DNA of 17,264 nucleotides from positions 1 through 17,264 of the forward strand of contig DASZCR010000274.1 in assembly GCA_035942915.1 (NCBI GenBank), in the 5' to 3' direction. Position numbers and translations under genes: made by a program. The notes beneath the pieces are model-generated. The model was not told where the DNA came from, did not search any database, and worked only from the letters and a program-made list of their open reading frames with translations. Positions 1-6,970 of this stretch are shown here, in pieces. Numbering within the stretch: the first letter of the stretch is position 1; each line of letters opens with the position of its first letter. The stretch comes from DASZCR01 sp035942915 (GTDB lineage Bacteria; Acidobacteriota; Blastocatellia; Pyrinomonadales; Pyrinomonadaceae).

Positions 1-58
1 ATGAGCGTCCGCGCTGAACTGTTTGGCGTCGTGTTGTGACCGGCCGCTTCTCGCGCGC

Positions 59-83
59 GGCGCAAGGCCGCTTCGCCTGCGCC
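59..83 (-). terminator. Possible terminator hairpin after the Rieske-FAD gene
   Basis: GGCGCAAGGC (59-68) pairs with GCCTGCGCC (75-83), giving nine base pairs with one bulged A and a 6-nt loop. The hairpin begins at the stop codon of the minus-strand gene that ends at 83. There is no T-tract on the minus-strand side, so it is not a textbook intrinsic terminator; it could instead stabilise the 3' end, or be a chance fold in GC-rich DNA. Confidence 0.3.
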
Positions 84-1645
84 TAACTTTGCTCCGCGCT
101 CAACTGCTTCGGCTCAAGGTCTTTGTTGGCCGGGCCTTGAATCACCTTGCCGTCGTAGTTGAACCGCGAGCCGTGACAGGGACAGTCCCAACTGCGCTCG
201 GCGCTGTTCCAGTGAACGATGCAGCCCATGTGCGTGCAGACGGCCGAGCAAGCGTAGAGATTCTCGCTGTCGTCTTTGTAGACGGCGACGTGCTCGCCGT
301 TGTGCTTGACGACCTGCCCGCCGCCCTTCGGTATCTTCGCCGTGTCGTCCAACTCCGGCGCAGAGATGCGGTCGCCCATGAACTCCTTGACGACGTTCAT
401 GTTCTCGCGGATGAAGTCTCGCGCCGAAGTGACCGGCTTGAAACGCGAAGGGGCAAAGACCTCCGCCCAGCGGTTCTCGCGTCCCGCAATCAGGTCGCTC
501 AACAGCATGGCGGCGACGTGGCTGTTCGTCATGCCCCAACCCTTGAAGCCCGTGGCGACGTAGAGATGGTTAGAGCCGGCGCTGAGCTTGCCGATGTAGG
601 GAACGCCGTCCACCGTGTTGTTGTCCTGCGTCGACCAGCGAAACTCGATTGATTGAATGTCGAAGTTGGCGCGCGCCCATTCTTCGAGCCGCTGATAACG
701 CTCGCGCGTGTCTCCGCCCTGTCCGGTCTTGTGATGCTCGCCGCCGAGCATGACAATCTCGCCGCCGTCGTAAGGGTTGTTGCGAATCGAGTTGTGCGGC
801 GTGCCTGTGCTCACGTACATCCCCTGCGGGACGGGGCCGTTCAGGCGACAGCCGAGAACGTAGGAGCGCGTCGGATACATCGAAGCGAAGTAGATGTTCG
901 GGTCGTGATAGGGAAAGTGGGTCGCGAGGACGACAGACCTCGCCCGCACGGTGCCGCCGCTGGTCTTAACCACGCAGGGTTCGCCCTCTTCGATGTCGAG
1001 CGCGCGTGTCTGCTCGAAGATGTGGCTTCCGTCGCCGGGGATAAGCTCGGCCAGCGCGAGGAGATATTTGCGCGGGTGAAACTGCGCCTGATTATCGAAC
1101 CTGATGGCTGCCCTGACGGCAAACGGCAGGTCTGTCTGCTCCGTATAGGAGGCGGGCAGGCCGAGTCGCTTCGCCGCGTTCACCTCCCGCTCTATCTGCT
1201 CTCTTTCCCCTTCGTCGAGCGTATAGGTGTAGGCAGAGGCGCGGCGGAAATCACAGTCGATGCCGAGCCGCGCGACGAGCGAAGCTATCTTCTCCTTGGC
1301 CGCTTCCTGCGCCTCGCCGTAGAGCCGCGCCTGCTCTTCGCCGAAGTCTGAAATGAGTTTGTCGTATATCAGCCCGTGCAGCGACGTGACCTTCGCCGTC
1401 GTATTGCCGGTGACGCTTTCGACGATACGACCGGCGTCGAGGACGGCGACCGTCATGCCGGACTGTTTCAACTGATAAGCGGTGGCGATGCCGGTTATCC
1501 CTCCGCCGAGCACCGCCACATCTACCGTCACGTCGCCTGTCATCGTCGTGTAGTTGGTTTCGGGCGTGGTGGCGAGCCAGAGCGAGACGGGTCTGCCCGG
1601 AAGCTCGCTGCCTTTATCCACGTCGCCGAGTTCGACGTAATCCAT
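83..1645 (-). CDS. FAD-dependent oxidoreductase with C-terminal Rieske [2Fe-2S] domain
   Basis: The 520-residue protein has two domains. Residues about 42-390 are a DAO/glycine-oxidase-like FAD fold: the dinucleotide-binding motif VLGGGITG lies at 45-52, the strand ending VAVLDAG at 66-72, and the C-terminal FAD-contact segment LYVATGFKGWGMTNS at 361-375. Residues about 425-515 are a Rieske domain with ligands C470-T-H472 and C488-P-C490-H491. This architecture matches B. subtilis YhfW-type proteins, whose substrate is not firmly established. No signal peptide is seen, so it is probably cytoplasmic. The start at 1645 is preceded by an AAGGGTGA-like ribosome site about 9 nt away. It lies 34 bp downstream of the TPP-enzyme gene and is very likely co-transcribed with it. 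The fused Rieske centre suggests electron transfer between the flavin and an external carrier; the direction and substrate are inference. Confidence 0.9.
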   Translation of the reverse strand: MDYVELGDVDKGSELPGRPVSLWLATTPETNYTTMTGDVTVDVAVLGGGITGIATAYQLKQSGMTVAVLDAGRIVESVTGNTTAKVTSLHGLIYDKLISDFGEEQARLYGEAQEAAKEKIASLVARLGIDCDFRRASAYTYTLDEGEREQIEREVNAAKRLGLPASYTEQTDLPFAVRAAIRFDNQAQFHPRKYLLALAELIPGDGSHIFEQTRALDIEEGEPCVVKTSGGTVRARSVVLATHFPYHDPNIYFASMYPTRSYVLGCRLNGPVPQGMYVSTGTPHNSIRNNPYDGGEIVMLGGEHHKTGQGGDTRERYQRLEEWARANFDIQSIEFRWSTQDNNTVDGVPYIGKLSAGSNHLYVATGFKGWGMTNSHVAAMLLSDLIAGRENRWAEVFAPSRFKPVTSARDFIRENMNVVKEFMGDRISAPELDDTAKIPKGGGQVVKHNGEHVAVYKDDSENLYACSAVCTHMGCIVHWNSAERSWDCPCHGSRFNYDGKVIQGPANKDLEPKQLSAEQS

Positions 1646-1679
1646 GATGAGTTCACCCTTTCAGTCTCTTCGTTAGTCT

Positions 1680-3431
1680 TCAGAACAGTTCATCCAGCTT
1701 ATCGCGGAAGAGCGTCAATGCGATTTTGCCGCCCGCCGGTTGCCCCTTCGCCAGCGCCTCGGCCAGACGCAACGCTTGACCGACCTCTATCTTCGGCGGC
1801 ATCGGCGGCTCGTAAGGGTCTACAACCACCTCGACGAGCGCGGGCTTGTTGGAAGCCAGCGCGGCTTCCAGCGCGGGGCGTATCTCCTCCGGTCGCTCGA
1901 CCGTCCACCCGACACCGCCGCACAGTTCGGCGAACCGTGCGAAGTTCGGGTTGTGCAAATCTACTCCGTATTCCGGGTTGCCGAGAAAGACAATCTGCTC
2001 CCATTTAATCTGGCCGAGCACGTTGTTCTTAATGACGACCACCACGACCGGCAACTCGTACTTCACCGCCGTCAAAAACTCTGCCATGAGCATCGCAAAA
2101 CCGCCGTCGCCGATGAAGCAGACGGACTGTCTCTCAGGATAGGCCAGCTTGGCAGCGATGCTGTAAGGCAGCGCGCAGGCCATCGTCGAGAGCGTGCCGG
2201 AGCAACTGAACTTCTGTCCCCCGCGAATTCTGAACTGCCGCGCAATCCATGTGGTAATCGTGCCTGAGTCGGTCGAGACGATGGCATCGTCGGAAACCAA
2301 TTCCGATAGCTCCCATGCGACGCGCTGCGGCTTGATGGGCACATCGTCGCGCAACGCACGCGCACGCATCAACTCCCACCACTCGCGCATCCCGGCCTGC
2401 GCCTGCTCTAAGAAACTCCTGTCGGTTTTGCGCTCGACGAAGCGCGAGAGAGCGGAGACGGTCGGCTTGGCGTCGCCGACAAGGCCGACCTCTACGGGGT
2501 AGCGCAGGCCGATGCGGTCAGCCTTGTCATCAATCTGCACGCCCCTCGCCTGTCCCGGCTTCGGCAGATATTCCATGTAAGGAAAGGATGAGCCGACAAT
2601 CAGCAGCGCGTCGCATTGCTCCATCGCTTCCTGCGAGGGTCTCGTGCCGAGTAGACCGAGTCCGCCGGTCGTCAGTGGATGGTCGTCCGGGACGACCCCC
2701 TTGCCGAGCAGGGCTTTAACGATGGGCGCGCCGAGTTTGTCGGCCAACTCTGCGACCTCCTCGCCCGCGCCCAAAGCGCCCTGCCCGACGAGGATGACCG
2801 GCTTCTGCGACTCGTTGAGGATGAAACCTGCGAGGCGCAGCTCTTCCTCGCGCGGCAGCGCAAGCGGCGGCGACCAGCGGCTCGACGTGTGCCCCGCGCG
2901 CTTGTGCATCGAAGTCTCGCCCGTCGTCTCCTTCTCCTGATAATCGACAGGAAAGGTGATGTGTGCGACTCCGCGATGGTTGAGCGCATGGCGGCACGCC
3001 TCGTCCACGAGCATCGCTACCTGATTCGGATTGATGACCTCCTGATTATAAACGGACACGTCCTCGAACAGCAGGGTCATGTTGATTTCCTGCTGATAGT
3101 TGCTGCCCTTGAGGTCTGAGTAGGTCTGCCCCGTGATGGCGATGACTGGCGCTTGGTCTAGTTTCGCGTCGTAGAGGCCGTTGAGAAGATGTATGCCGCC
3201 GGGGCCGGATGTCGCGAGGCAGCATCCGAGCCGTCCCGTGTACTTGGCGTAAGCGCAGGCCATGAAGGCCGCCGCCTCCTCATGGCGCACCTGTACGAAG
3301 CGCACGCGGTCTTGGCGCGTGCGCAACGCCTCCATGATGCCGTTGATACCGTCGCCCGGAATACCGAAGACTGTGTCTACGCCCCAATCGATGATGCCTT
3401 CGACGAGCACGTCGGCTGCCGTCTGTGCCAT
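1680..3431 (-). CDS. Thiamine-pyrophosphate enzyme, pyruvate oxidase/dehydrogenase (quinone) type
   Basis: At 583 residues this is full length for the PoxB/acetolactate synthase superfamily. The N-terminal Pyr domain (about 1-170) opens with VFGIPGDGINGIMEAL and contains the conserved catalytic Glu in VRHEEAAAFMA (E51). The central domain (about 195-330) has VILVGQGALGAG. The PP domain (about 375-545) has the TPP/Mg motif running from GDGG (441-444) to KNN (468-470). The C-terminus, LFRDKLDELF, could be a short amphipathic tail like the membrane-binding end of E. coli PoxB, which would fit oxidative decarboxylation of pyruvate to acetate with electrons passed to quinone; that assignment is inferred. 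Acetolactate synthase, sulfoacetaldehyde acetyltransferase and other family members cannot be excluded. The ATG is preceded by GGGGGAAA. The gene diverges from a winged-helix regulator and precedes the Rieske-FAD gene in an operon. Confidence 0.88.
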   Translation of the reverse strand: MAQTAADVLVEGIIDWGVDTVFGIPGDGINGIMEALRTRQDRVRFVQVRHEEAAAFMACAYAKYTGRLGCCLATSGPGGIHLLNGLYDAKLDQAPVIAITGQTYSDLKGSNYQQEINMTLLFEDVSVYNQEVINPNQVAMLVDEACRHALNHRGVAHITFPVDYQEKETTGETSMHKRAGHTSSRWSPPLALPREEELRLAGFILNESQKPVILVGQGALGAGEEVAELADKLGAPIVKALLGKGVVPDDHPLTTGGLGLLGTRPSQEAMEQCDALLIVGSSFPYMEYLPKPGQARGVQIDDKADRIGLRYPVEVGLVGDAKPTVSALSRFVERKTDRSFLEQAQAGMREWWELMRARALRDDVPIKPQRVAWELSELVSDDAIVSTDSGTITTWIARQFRIRGGQKFSCSGTLSTMACALPYSIAAKLAYPERQSVCFIGDGGFAMLMAEFLTAVKYELPVVVVVIKNNVLGQIKWEQIVFLGNPEYGVDLHNPNFARFAELCGGVGWTVERPEEIRPALEAALASNKPALVEVVVDPYEPPMPPKIEVGQALRLAEALAKGQPAGGKIALTLFRDKLDELF

Positions 3432-3777
3432 TACTTTCCCCCTGTCGCCTGAGAGTTGAAGAGCGGCTCACGCAAGCAACGATTCGCGGCGCGGAACTAC
3501 GACGCGCCGGATTTTGCGCGGCGGACGGAAAACGCAGAACGCAGATGCCTGAAGCGCACCGACACATTCCGGCCGCCTCCGCAAAACGTCCCGCACGAGG
3601 CCGCCATTCGTGCCGCGTGTGTCAACTTACGTGCCGCCCGTCCGGGTAAATTTCGGGGGATTGATTTAACGGGTCAGGACTGATAGTGTAAGTCCTAACA
3701 AGTTATTAGGAACTGTCCTAATAAAGATAGTCATAGCATACTCGTCCGTCAATCTTGTGTAAAGGGGGTCGGGGTCG
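3432..3777. promoter_or_regulatory. Divergent intergenic region between TPP enzyme and regulator
   Basis: These 346 bp carry no convincing gene. The half next to the TPP enzyme (3432-3650) is GC-rich and shows only a weak 6-bp hairpin (GCACGA 3593-3598 with TCGTGC 3608-3613). The half next to the regulator (about 3655-3760) is distinctly AT-richer and holds the overlapping palindromes at 3693-3724. An AAAGGGGG ribosome site for the regulator lies at about 3760-3767. I could not identify convincing -35/-10 pairs for either gene. Confidence 0.7.
3693..3724. promoter_or_regulatory. Overlapping palindromes, probable operator
   Basis: There are two interlocked inverted repeats. The first is TCCTAACAAGTTATTAGGA at 3693-3711, a 19-bp palindrome centred on 3702 with one mismatched pair. 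The second has perfect 9-bp arms, TTATTAGGA at 3703-3711 and TCCTAATAA at 3716-3724, separated by 4 bp. They share the half-site TTAGGA. This gives three TCCTAA half-sites in alternating orientation within 30 bp, about 55 bp ahead of the regulator start and inside the divergent promoter region. Autoregulation and control of the TPP/Rieske operon by the adjacent winged-helix protein is the natural inference. Confidence 0.65.
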
Positions 3778-4386
3778 ATGACTGTTCCAGAGGGTTTCAA
3801 GGGGCTGCGTTTTGCCTGTCAATGCGTCTCGTCGCGCCAGTCTGACAGGTGCGACCCTTGGGCTGCCGTCGCACAACACAAACTGCTGCCGGACGGCACC
3901 AAAGAGGAGATTCTCAACCTCGTCGCGGGCGGCCCGCTGACCGTCGCGCAAATGGCGAAGGAACTCGGTCTCAGCTCGCCGAGCGTGCTGACACATGTGC
4001 AGGCGATGATGGAGAGCGAGTTGTTGCGTGAGTCAGAGGAGATGGAAAGACGATACCCGGCCGAGCGTTTCTACGAGCCTAACTTTCCCATCGTGCGCGC
4101 GGAGGAGCGGGAACAGTTCGAAGAGTTGTGCAGGGAGACGGCCGCGCGTTTCGCAGACCTGTTCGAGAAGCGCCTCAAACACTTGGAGCGCATCTTCTCC
4201 GCGACGGGCTTGGCTCAGAGGGGTTGGGAGTTTGCAGACCTCACACAGTATCTCTATGCACGCGTGCAGCGCAGCGCGCGCGAGCAGTTAGAGGAGCGCG
4301 GAGCCTTGCGGCCGGCCGAGACGCACGACAACGGTGTGGCATGGACATTCTGGGCTGAAGAGCCGTCTGCCGATGGCAACGGCTAA
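3778..4386 (+). CDS. Winged-helix (ArsR-like) transcriptional regulator with Cys-rich N-terminus
   Basis: The 202-residue protein has a winged helix-turn-helix at about 38-105: a helix TKEEILNLVAGG, the HTH core LTVAQMAKELGLSSPSVLTHVQAM and a wing around RRYPAERFY. The organisation resembles ArsR/MarR-like regulators. The C-terminal half (about 106-180) is charged and helical, with a possible coiled-coil stretch around FADLFEKRLKHLERIF, and probably dimerises. The N-terminus has closely spaced cysteines, C14, C16 and C25, with another at C118, so a metal or redox sensor role is possible but unproven. The ATG at 3778 follows AAAGGGGG at a workable distance, which supports including the Cys segment. 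It is divergent from the TPP-enzyme operon with a palindromic operator candidate between them, so it most likely controls that operon. The effector is unknown. Confidence 0.82.
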   Translation: MTVPEGFKGLRFACQCVSSRQSDRCDPWAAVAQHKLLPDGTKEEILNLVAGGPLTVAQMAKELGLSSPSVLTHVQAMMESELLRESEEMERRYPAERFYEPNFPIVRAEEREQFEELCRETAARFADLFEKRLKHLERIFSATGLAQRGWEFADLTQYLYARVQRSAREQLEERGALRPAETHDNGVAWTFWAEEPSADGNG

Positions 4387-4408
4387 AAGCTGTACCTGTC
4401 CGGCTGCT

Positions 4409-4756
4409 TCAAGGCTCAAGTAGCCCTCTGCTTTTTACTTCTTCGTAGAACTTCGTGTTGTGTGCAAAGTAATCGCGCTCGGCTTGCGGGTCGTCTGCCG
4501 CGTAGAACTCCTGCACGTAGCCGACAACCTCTCGGCTGCCGTTTTCATAGATTCTATTAAGTGTATCGTTTGTCATGCGATGCGTGGCGAAGTATTCGAG
4601 ATATTCAAGCCCGCCTTCGCGGCCGAATCTATAGTTGATAGACCACCCGGCCTTTGTAATCGAGCCTCTCCGGCGTTCCTTTAAATCATCTTCAGGTAAG
4701 ACGATGTTCCATGACTTGAACTCTTCATTAAACGCTTGCTTGATTCTGTCTGACAT
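4409..4756 (-). CDS. Hypothetical protein, 115 residues
   Basis: I do not recognise the family. The protein is hydrophilic, with no signal peptide, membrane segment or cysteine, so a small soluble cytoplasmic protein is expected. It is rich in aromatic and charged residues (GWSINYRFGREGGLEYLEYFATHRM, given here only as the stretch about 38-62) and ends with a helical charged tail. A GGAG sequence lies about 12 nt before the ATG at 4756. Its stop is 22 bp from the stop of the converging regulator gene. It lies 46 bp downstream of the kinase-like gene on the same strand, so it may be the last gene of that transcript. That it is real is supported by a clean start, tight packing and protein-like composition; function is unknown. 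Confidence 0.65.
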   Translation of the reverse strand: MSDRIKQAFNEEFKSWNIVLPEDDLKERRRGSITKAGWSINYRFGREGGLEYLEYFATHRMTNDTLNRIYENGSREVVGYVQEFYAADDPQAERDYFAHNTKFYEEVKSRGLLEP

Positions 4757-4802
4757 CGCTCTCGCTCCATGAAGTCTTAAAGCTATTCTCCGACCTCACG
4801 AA

Positions 4803-5465
4803 TTATGAAGGCTGCTCCCGCCAGAAAATGTACGCCGCGTCGAGCACGCTCTCCAAGTCGCCGTCGTTCGGCAGCAGGAGTTTCGGCAAGGTTGATTGTC
4901 GAAACATGTCTGCAAATTGCTCTTGTTCGCTGAGGAAATAACGGTGCAACTCTTCGTCGGTGCGACCGAACTTGGCCGCGTACTCGCGCAAGAAAGGCCA
5001 ATCAGTTCTGGCCTCGATGGAGCGTTCCCACACCACCTCCGCAGAAGCCTGAAGGAGCAGCAGCTTGCATCCGACGGCGGCCAGCCGGCGGTCGAACGTC
5101 GCGGCGTCCGCCCACGAGATGACGCCGGGCCGAAGACAATGCGTCAGGTGCAGCGTGTCGATGATGACGAAGCACGACGGCCGCAGGTGGTCTGCGACCG
5201 ACGCATATAGCCATTCGAGATGGCCGACGACGCGCTCCAAATGGCTGATGTTCTCTTCAACCGTCAGCGTCCCGGCGTCTTCGCCGGAGGCCAGAGGGCC
5301 ATATGTATGAGCCTGACTGAGATGGACGAGGGTTCGGATGCGTCTCGTCTCGGCCGAGCCGACGTGGCGACGAATCAAGGCGTCGATGAGGGTGGATTTA
5401 CCGATGCCGGGAATGCCTTCGACGAGCAGCGCGTGGAATGGAGCAATCGTGTCTTTTCCTGTCAT
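4803..5465 (-). CDS. P-loop nucleotide kinase-like protein
   Basis: The 220-residue protein begins with a Walker A motif, GIPGIGKST at 17-25 (K23, S24), within HALLVEGIPGIGKSTLIDAL. A Walker B/acidic strand, CFVIIDTLHLTH, lies at 98-109 with D103. WERSIEARTDWPFLR at 146-160 could form an Arg-containing lid. This pattern fits the thymidylate/deoxynucleoside kinase-like branch of P-loop NTPases, or a small-molecule phosphotransferase. The canonical TMP-kinase DR(Y/H) motif is not evident, so the substrate is unknown. No export signal is seen. Its ATG overlaps the stop of the nitrilase-family gene by 4 bp (ATGA), implying translational coupling and a shared pathway or substrate class. Confidence 0.72.
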   Translation of the reverse strand: MTGKDTIAPFHALLVEGIPGIGKSTLIDALIRRHVGSAETRRIRTLVHLSQAHTYGPLASGEDAGTLTVEENISHLERVVGHLEWLYASVADHLRPSCFVIIDTLHLTHCLRPGVISWADAATFDRRLAAVGCKLLLLQASAEVVWERSIEARTDWPFLREYAAKFGRTDEELHRYFLSEQEQFADMFRQSTLPKLLLPNDGDLESVLDAAYIFWREQPS

Positions 5466-6262
5466 TGAAGTCGCCGCCTCGTCGTTTCATGAGTGGCGTC
5501 TGAGGGGCGTATATCTCGCGTCGGCGGAGGGGCAGTTTCGATGTCGGCCACGAGAATGTCGGGGACAAGCCGGCGCGCTGACTGAAGCACCGTGCCGTCG
5601 GGGCTGACGATACCCGATGCTCCGTCGGAGACCAATCTTTCAGTCTGCCCCGCAACGTCTGCACGGATGACAAAAACGCTGTTCTCAGTCGCACGTGTGA
5701 TGTCAACGTTTCTGGTTTCGGCGACGAGTCCCGGCCACGTCTTCGTCGGAGGGAGGCCGTTGTTGGTGGGCACAAAGAGGGCTGTCGCCCCTTGCGACGC
5801 CATGATTTTGGCGGGTTCGGCATAGTTGGAGTCGTTGCAGATGATGATGCCGAACGTGAGACCGCCAATGGTGAAGACAGGCATCCTGTCTCCGGCCGTG
5901 TAGACAGACTTGTTGATGGCCGGGTGCAGCTTGCGATAGATGCCGACGACAGACCCCCTGTGAAAGAGCGCCGCAGAGTTGTAGAGACGGCCGCTGCGGT
6001 CAATCTCCGTGAACCCCAGAATGGTTGCAACCCGGTCGCTCGTAAGCGTTGACAGCAGCGCGTCCAGTTGACCTCGCTCGACATCGACCGCGATATCTGT
6101 AGGCCGACTTGCGTAGTCTGCGAGGCCGCCCAAGACAGCCTCCGGGCAACATAAAATCTCCACGCCCTGCGATTCACACCAATCAACCTGTCGGCGCATC
6201 AAGCCGAGCGCCTGCATCGTGCCGAGAGCATGCAGCGGAGCTTGATAAGCAGCGACCTTCAT
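5462..6262 (-). CDS. Carbon-nitrogen hydrolase (nitrilase superfamily)
   Basis: This single-domain nitrilase-fold amidohydrolase has 266 residues, the usual length. The catalytic triad is visible (numbered from the chosen start): Glu41 in CPEAVLGG, Lys111 in YRKLHP, and Cys142 in IIICNDSNYAEP. It would hydrolyse a carbon-nitrogen bond in an amide, carbamoyl or nitrile substrate; the substrate cannot be read from the sequence. The frame is open from a TTG at 6274, but the ATG at 6262 gives MKVAAYQAPL, the typical N-terminus of the family, and clears the lipoprotein stop (6271-6273) by 8 bp, so I chose it. No obvious Shine-Dalgarno precedes it, which suggests re-initiation after the lipoprotein gene. 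It is cytoplasmic by lack of a signal and is coupled by a 4-bp overlap to the downstream kinase-like gene. Confidence 0.88.
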   Translation of the reverse strand: MKVAAYQAPLHALGTMQALGLMRRQVDWCESQGVEILCCPEAVLGGLADYASRPTDIAVDVERGQLDALLSTLTSDRVATILGFTEIDRSGRLYNSAALFHRGSVVGIYRKLHPAINKSVYTAGDRMPVFTIGGLTFGIIICNDSNYAEPAKIMASQGATALFVPTNNGLPPTKTWPGLVAETRNVDITRATENSVFVIRADVAGQTERLVSDGASGIVSPDGTVLQSARRLVPDILVADIETAPPPTRDIRPSDATHETTRRRLQ

Positions 6263-6270
6263 CGGAAGTT

Positions 6271-6804
6271 TCAATCGACCGTGACGGGGATGTATGCCTC
6301 TATCGTGCGTGGTTGCTGGAACTCGCGTTCGTTGCCGGGCTGGTAGCGAATCCGTGCGCGGAAGGTGTGGCGTCCCTTCGGAGTCGAGGCGTCTGCGCGC
6401 AGCGGCAGACGAATGACGACCGCGCCCTGATAGAGAGCAAGTGGTCTCTCGCTGAAGGGCAGTCTCCGGGTTTGCGCGTCCGGGTAGAGAGGCGCGCCCG
6501 GCGTGATGCCTTCCTGCGGCTCGGCCTGAACCTCAGTCGCGGTGTAAGCCTTGTCGGTCTGCGGATTGGCGTTGACGTACCAGCCTTCGGAGATGTCGAG
6601 GTGAATCACGGCTTCGGCTGGCTCAGTGGCTGTCAGTCGCACCTCTTCGACAGTGGCCGTCACGGGCTGCGTCTGCTGGACGACGGTCGGCGTGCGCGTC
6701 GCGGCGGGGGAGGGTTGTGCGCCGGTATTGTGACGCGGAGCGGAGGCGCAGGCGGAAAAGCAGAGCGCGCAGAAGAGCAGCAGGGACAGTCTGTTTTTGA
6801 GCAT
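6271..6804 (-). CDS. Lipoprotein with DsbD-N/DsbC-like (disulfide bond corrector) domain lacking cysteines
   Basis: The 177-residue protein has a lipoprotein signal, MLKNRLSLLLFCALCFSAC, with the likely lipidated Cys at 19, followed by a Ser/Pro/Thr/Gln-rich linker to about 50. The domain at 52-177 has the pattern I associate with the N-terminal Ig-like domain of DsbD-type proteins: HLDISEGWYVNAN (68-80), a middle segment with TPGAPLYPD and LALYQGAVVIRLPL, then RYQPGNEREFQQP (153-165). In redox-active relatives the last segment is typically YQxC....C, but here both Cys are absent, so thiol exchange is not expected. A scaffold or binding role at the membrane is an inference. The frame extends upstream to 7065, but that runs into the pectinesterase gene and terminator; the ATG at 6804 is fixed by the signal peptide. 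Confidence 0.78.
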   Translation of the reverse strand: MLKNRLSLLLFCALCFSACASAPRHNTGAQPSPAATRTPTVVQQTQPVTATVEEVRLTATEPAEAVIHLDISEGWYVNANPQTDKAYTATEVQAEPQEGITPGAPLYPDAQTRRLPFSERPLALYQGAVVIRLPLRADASTPKGRHTFRARIRYQPGNEREFQQPRTIEAYIPVTVD

Positions 6805-6811
6805 GTGCGAG

Positions 6812-6840
6812 AGTTTAATTTCTGCAACGTGAAGTCTCAA
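6812..6840 (-). promoter_or_regulatory. Candidate sigma-70-type promoter for the lipoprotein-nitrilase-kinase genes
   Basis: On the minus strand TTGAGA (6840-6835) and TAAACT (6817-6812) are spaced by 17 bp, just downstream of the terminator that ends the pectinesterase transcript. The predicted start would fall almost at the ATG at 6804, giving an unusually short or absent leader, which lowers confidence. Confidence 0.3.
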
Positions 6841-6879
6841 GCGAGTTTTGGCGTCCGCGCGGTGTGAGACGCTGCGGAG

Positions 6880-6917
6880 GGAAGAAAAAGAGGAGCCGTG
6901 TTGAGACAGGCTCCTCT
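6880..6917 (-). terminator. Rho-independent terminator after the pectinesterase gene
   Basis: Read on the minus strand, AGAGGAGCC pairs perfectly with GGCTCCTCT (9 bp, 6917-6909 with 6897-6889), with three further possible pairs inside the 11-nt loop, and runs directly into a T-rich tract (TTTTT C TT, from 6889 downward). It lies 54 bp beyond the pectinesterase stop at 6971. This is the clearest intrinsic terminator in the window and separates the pectin locus from the lipoprotein gene. Confidence 0.8.
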
Positions 6918-6970
6918 GTGATGACGGTTGGCGAGTCTGTGCGTCGTCCGTCCAGACTCGGTTTGATTGT

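Noticed and set aside
3593..3613. Hairpin GCACGA/TCGTGC in the divergent intergenic region
   Set aside because: Six pairs with a 9-nt loop in GC-rich DNA and no T-tract; likely chance.
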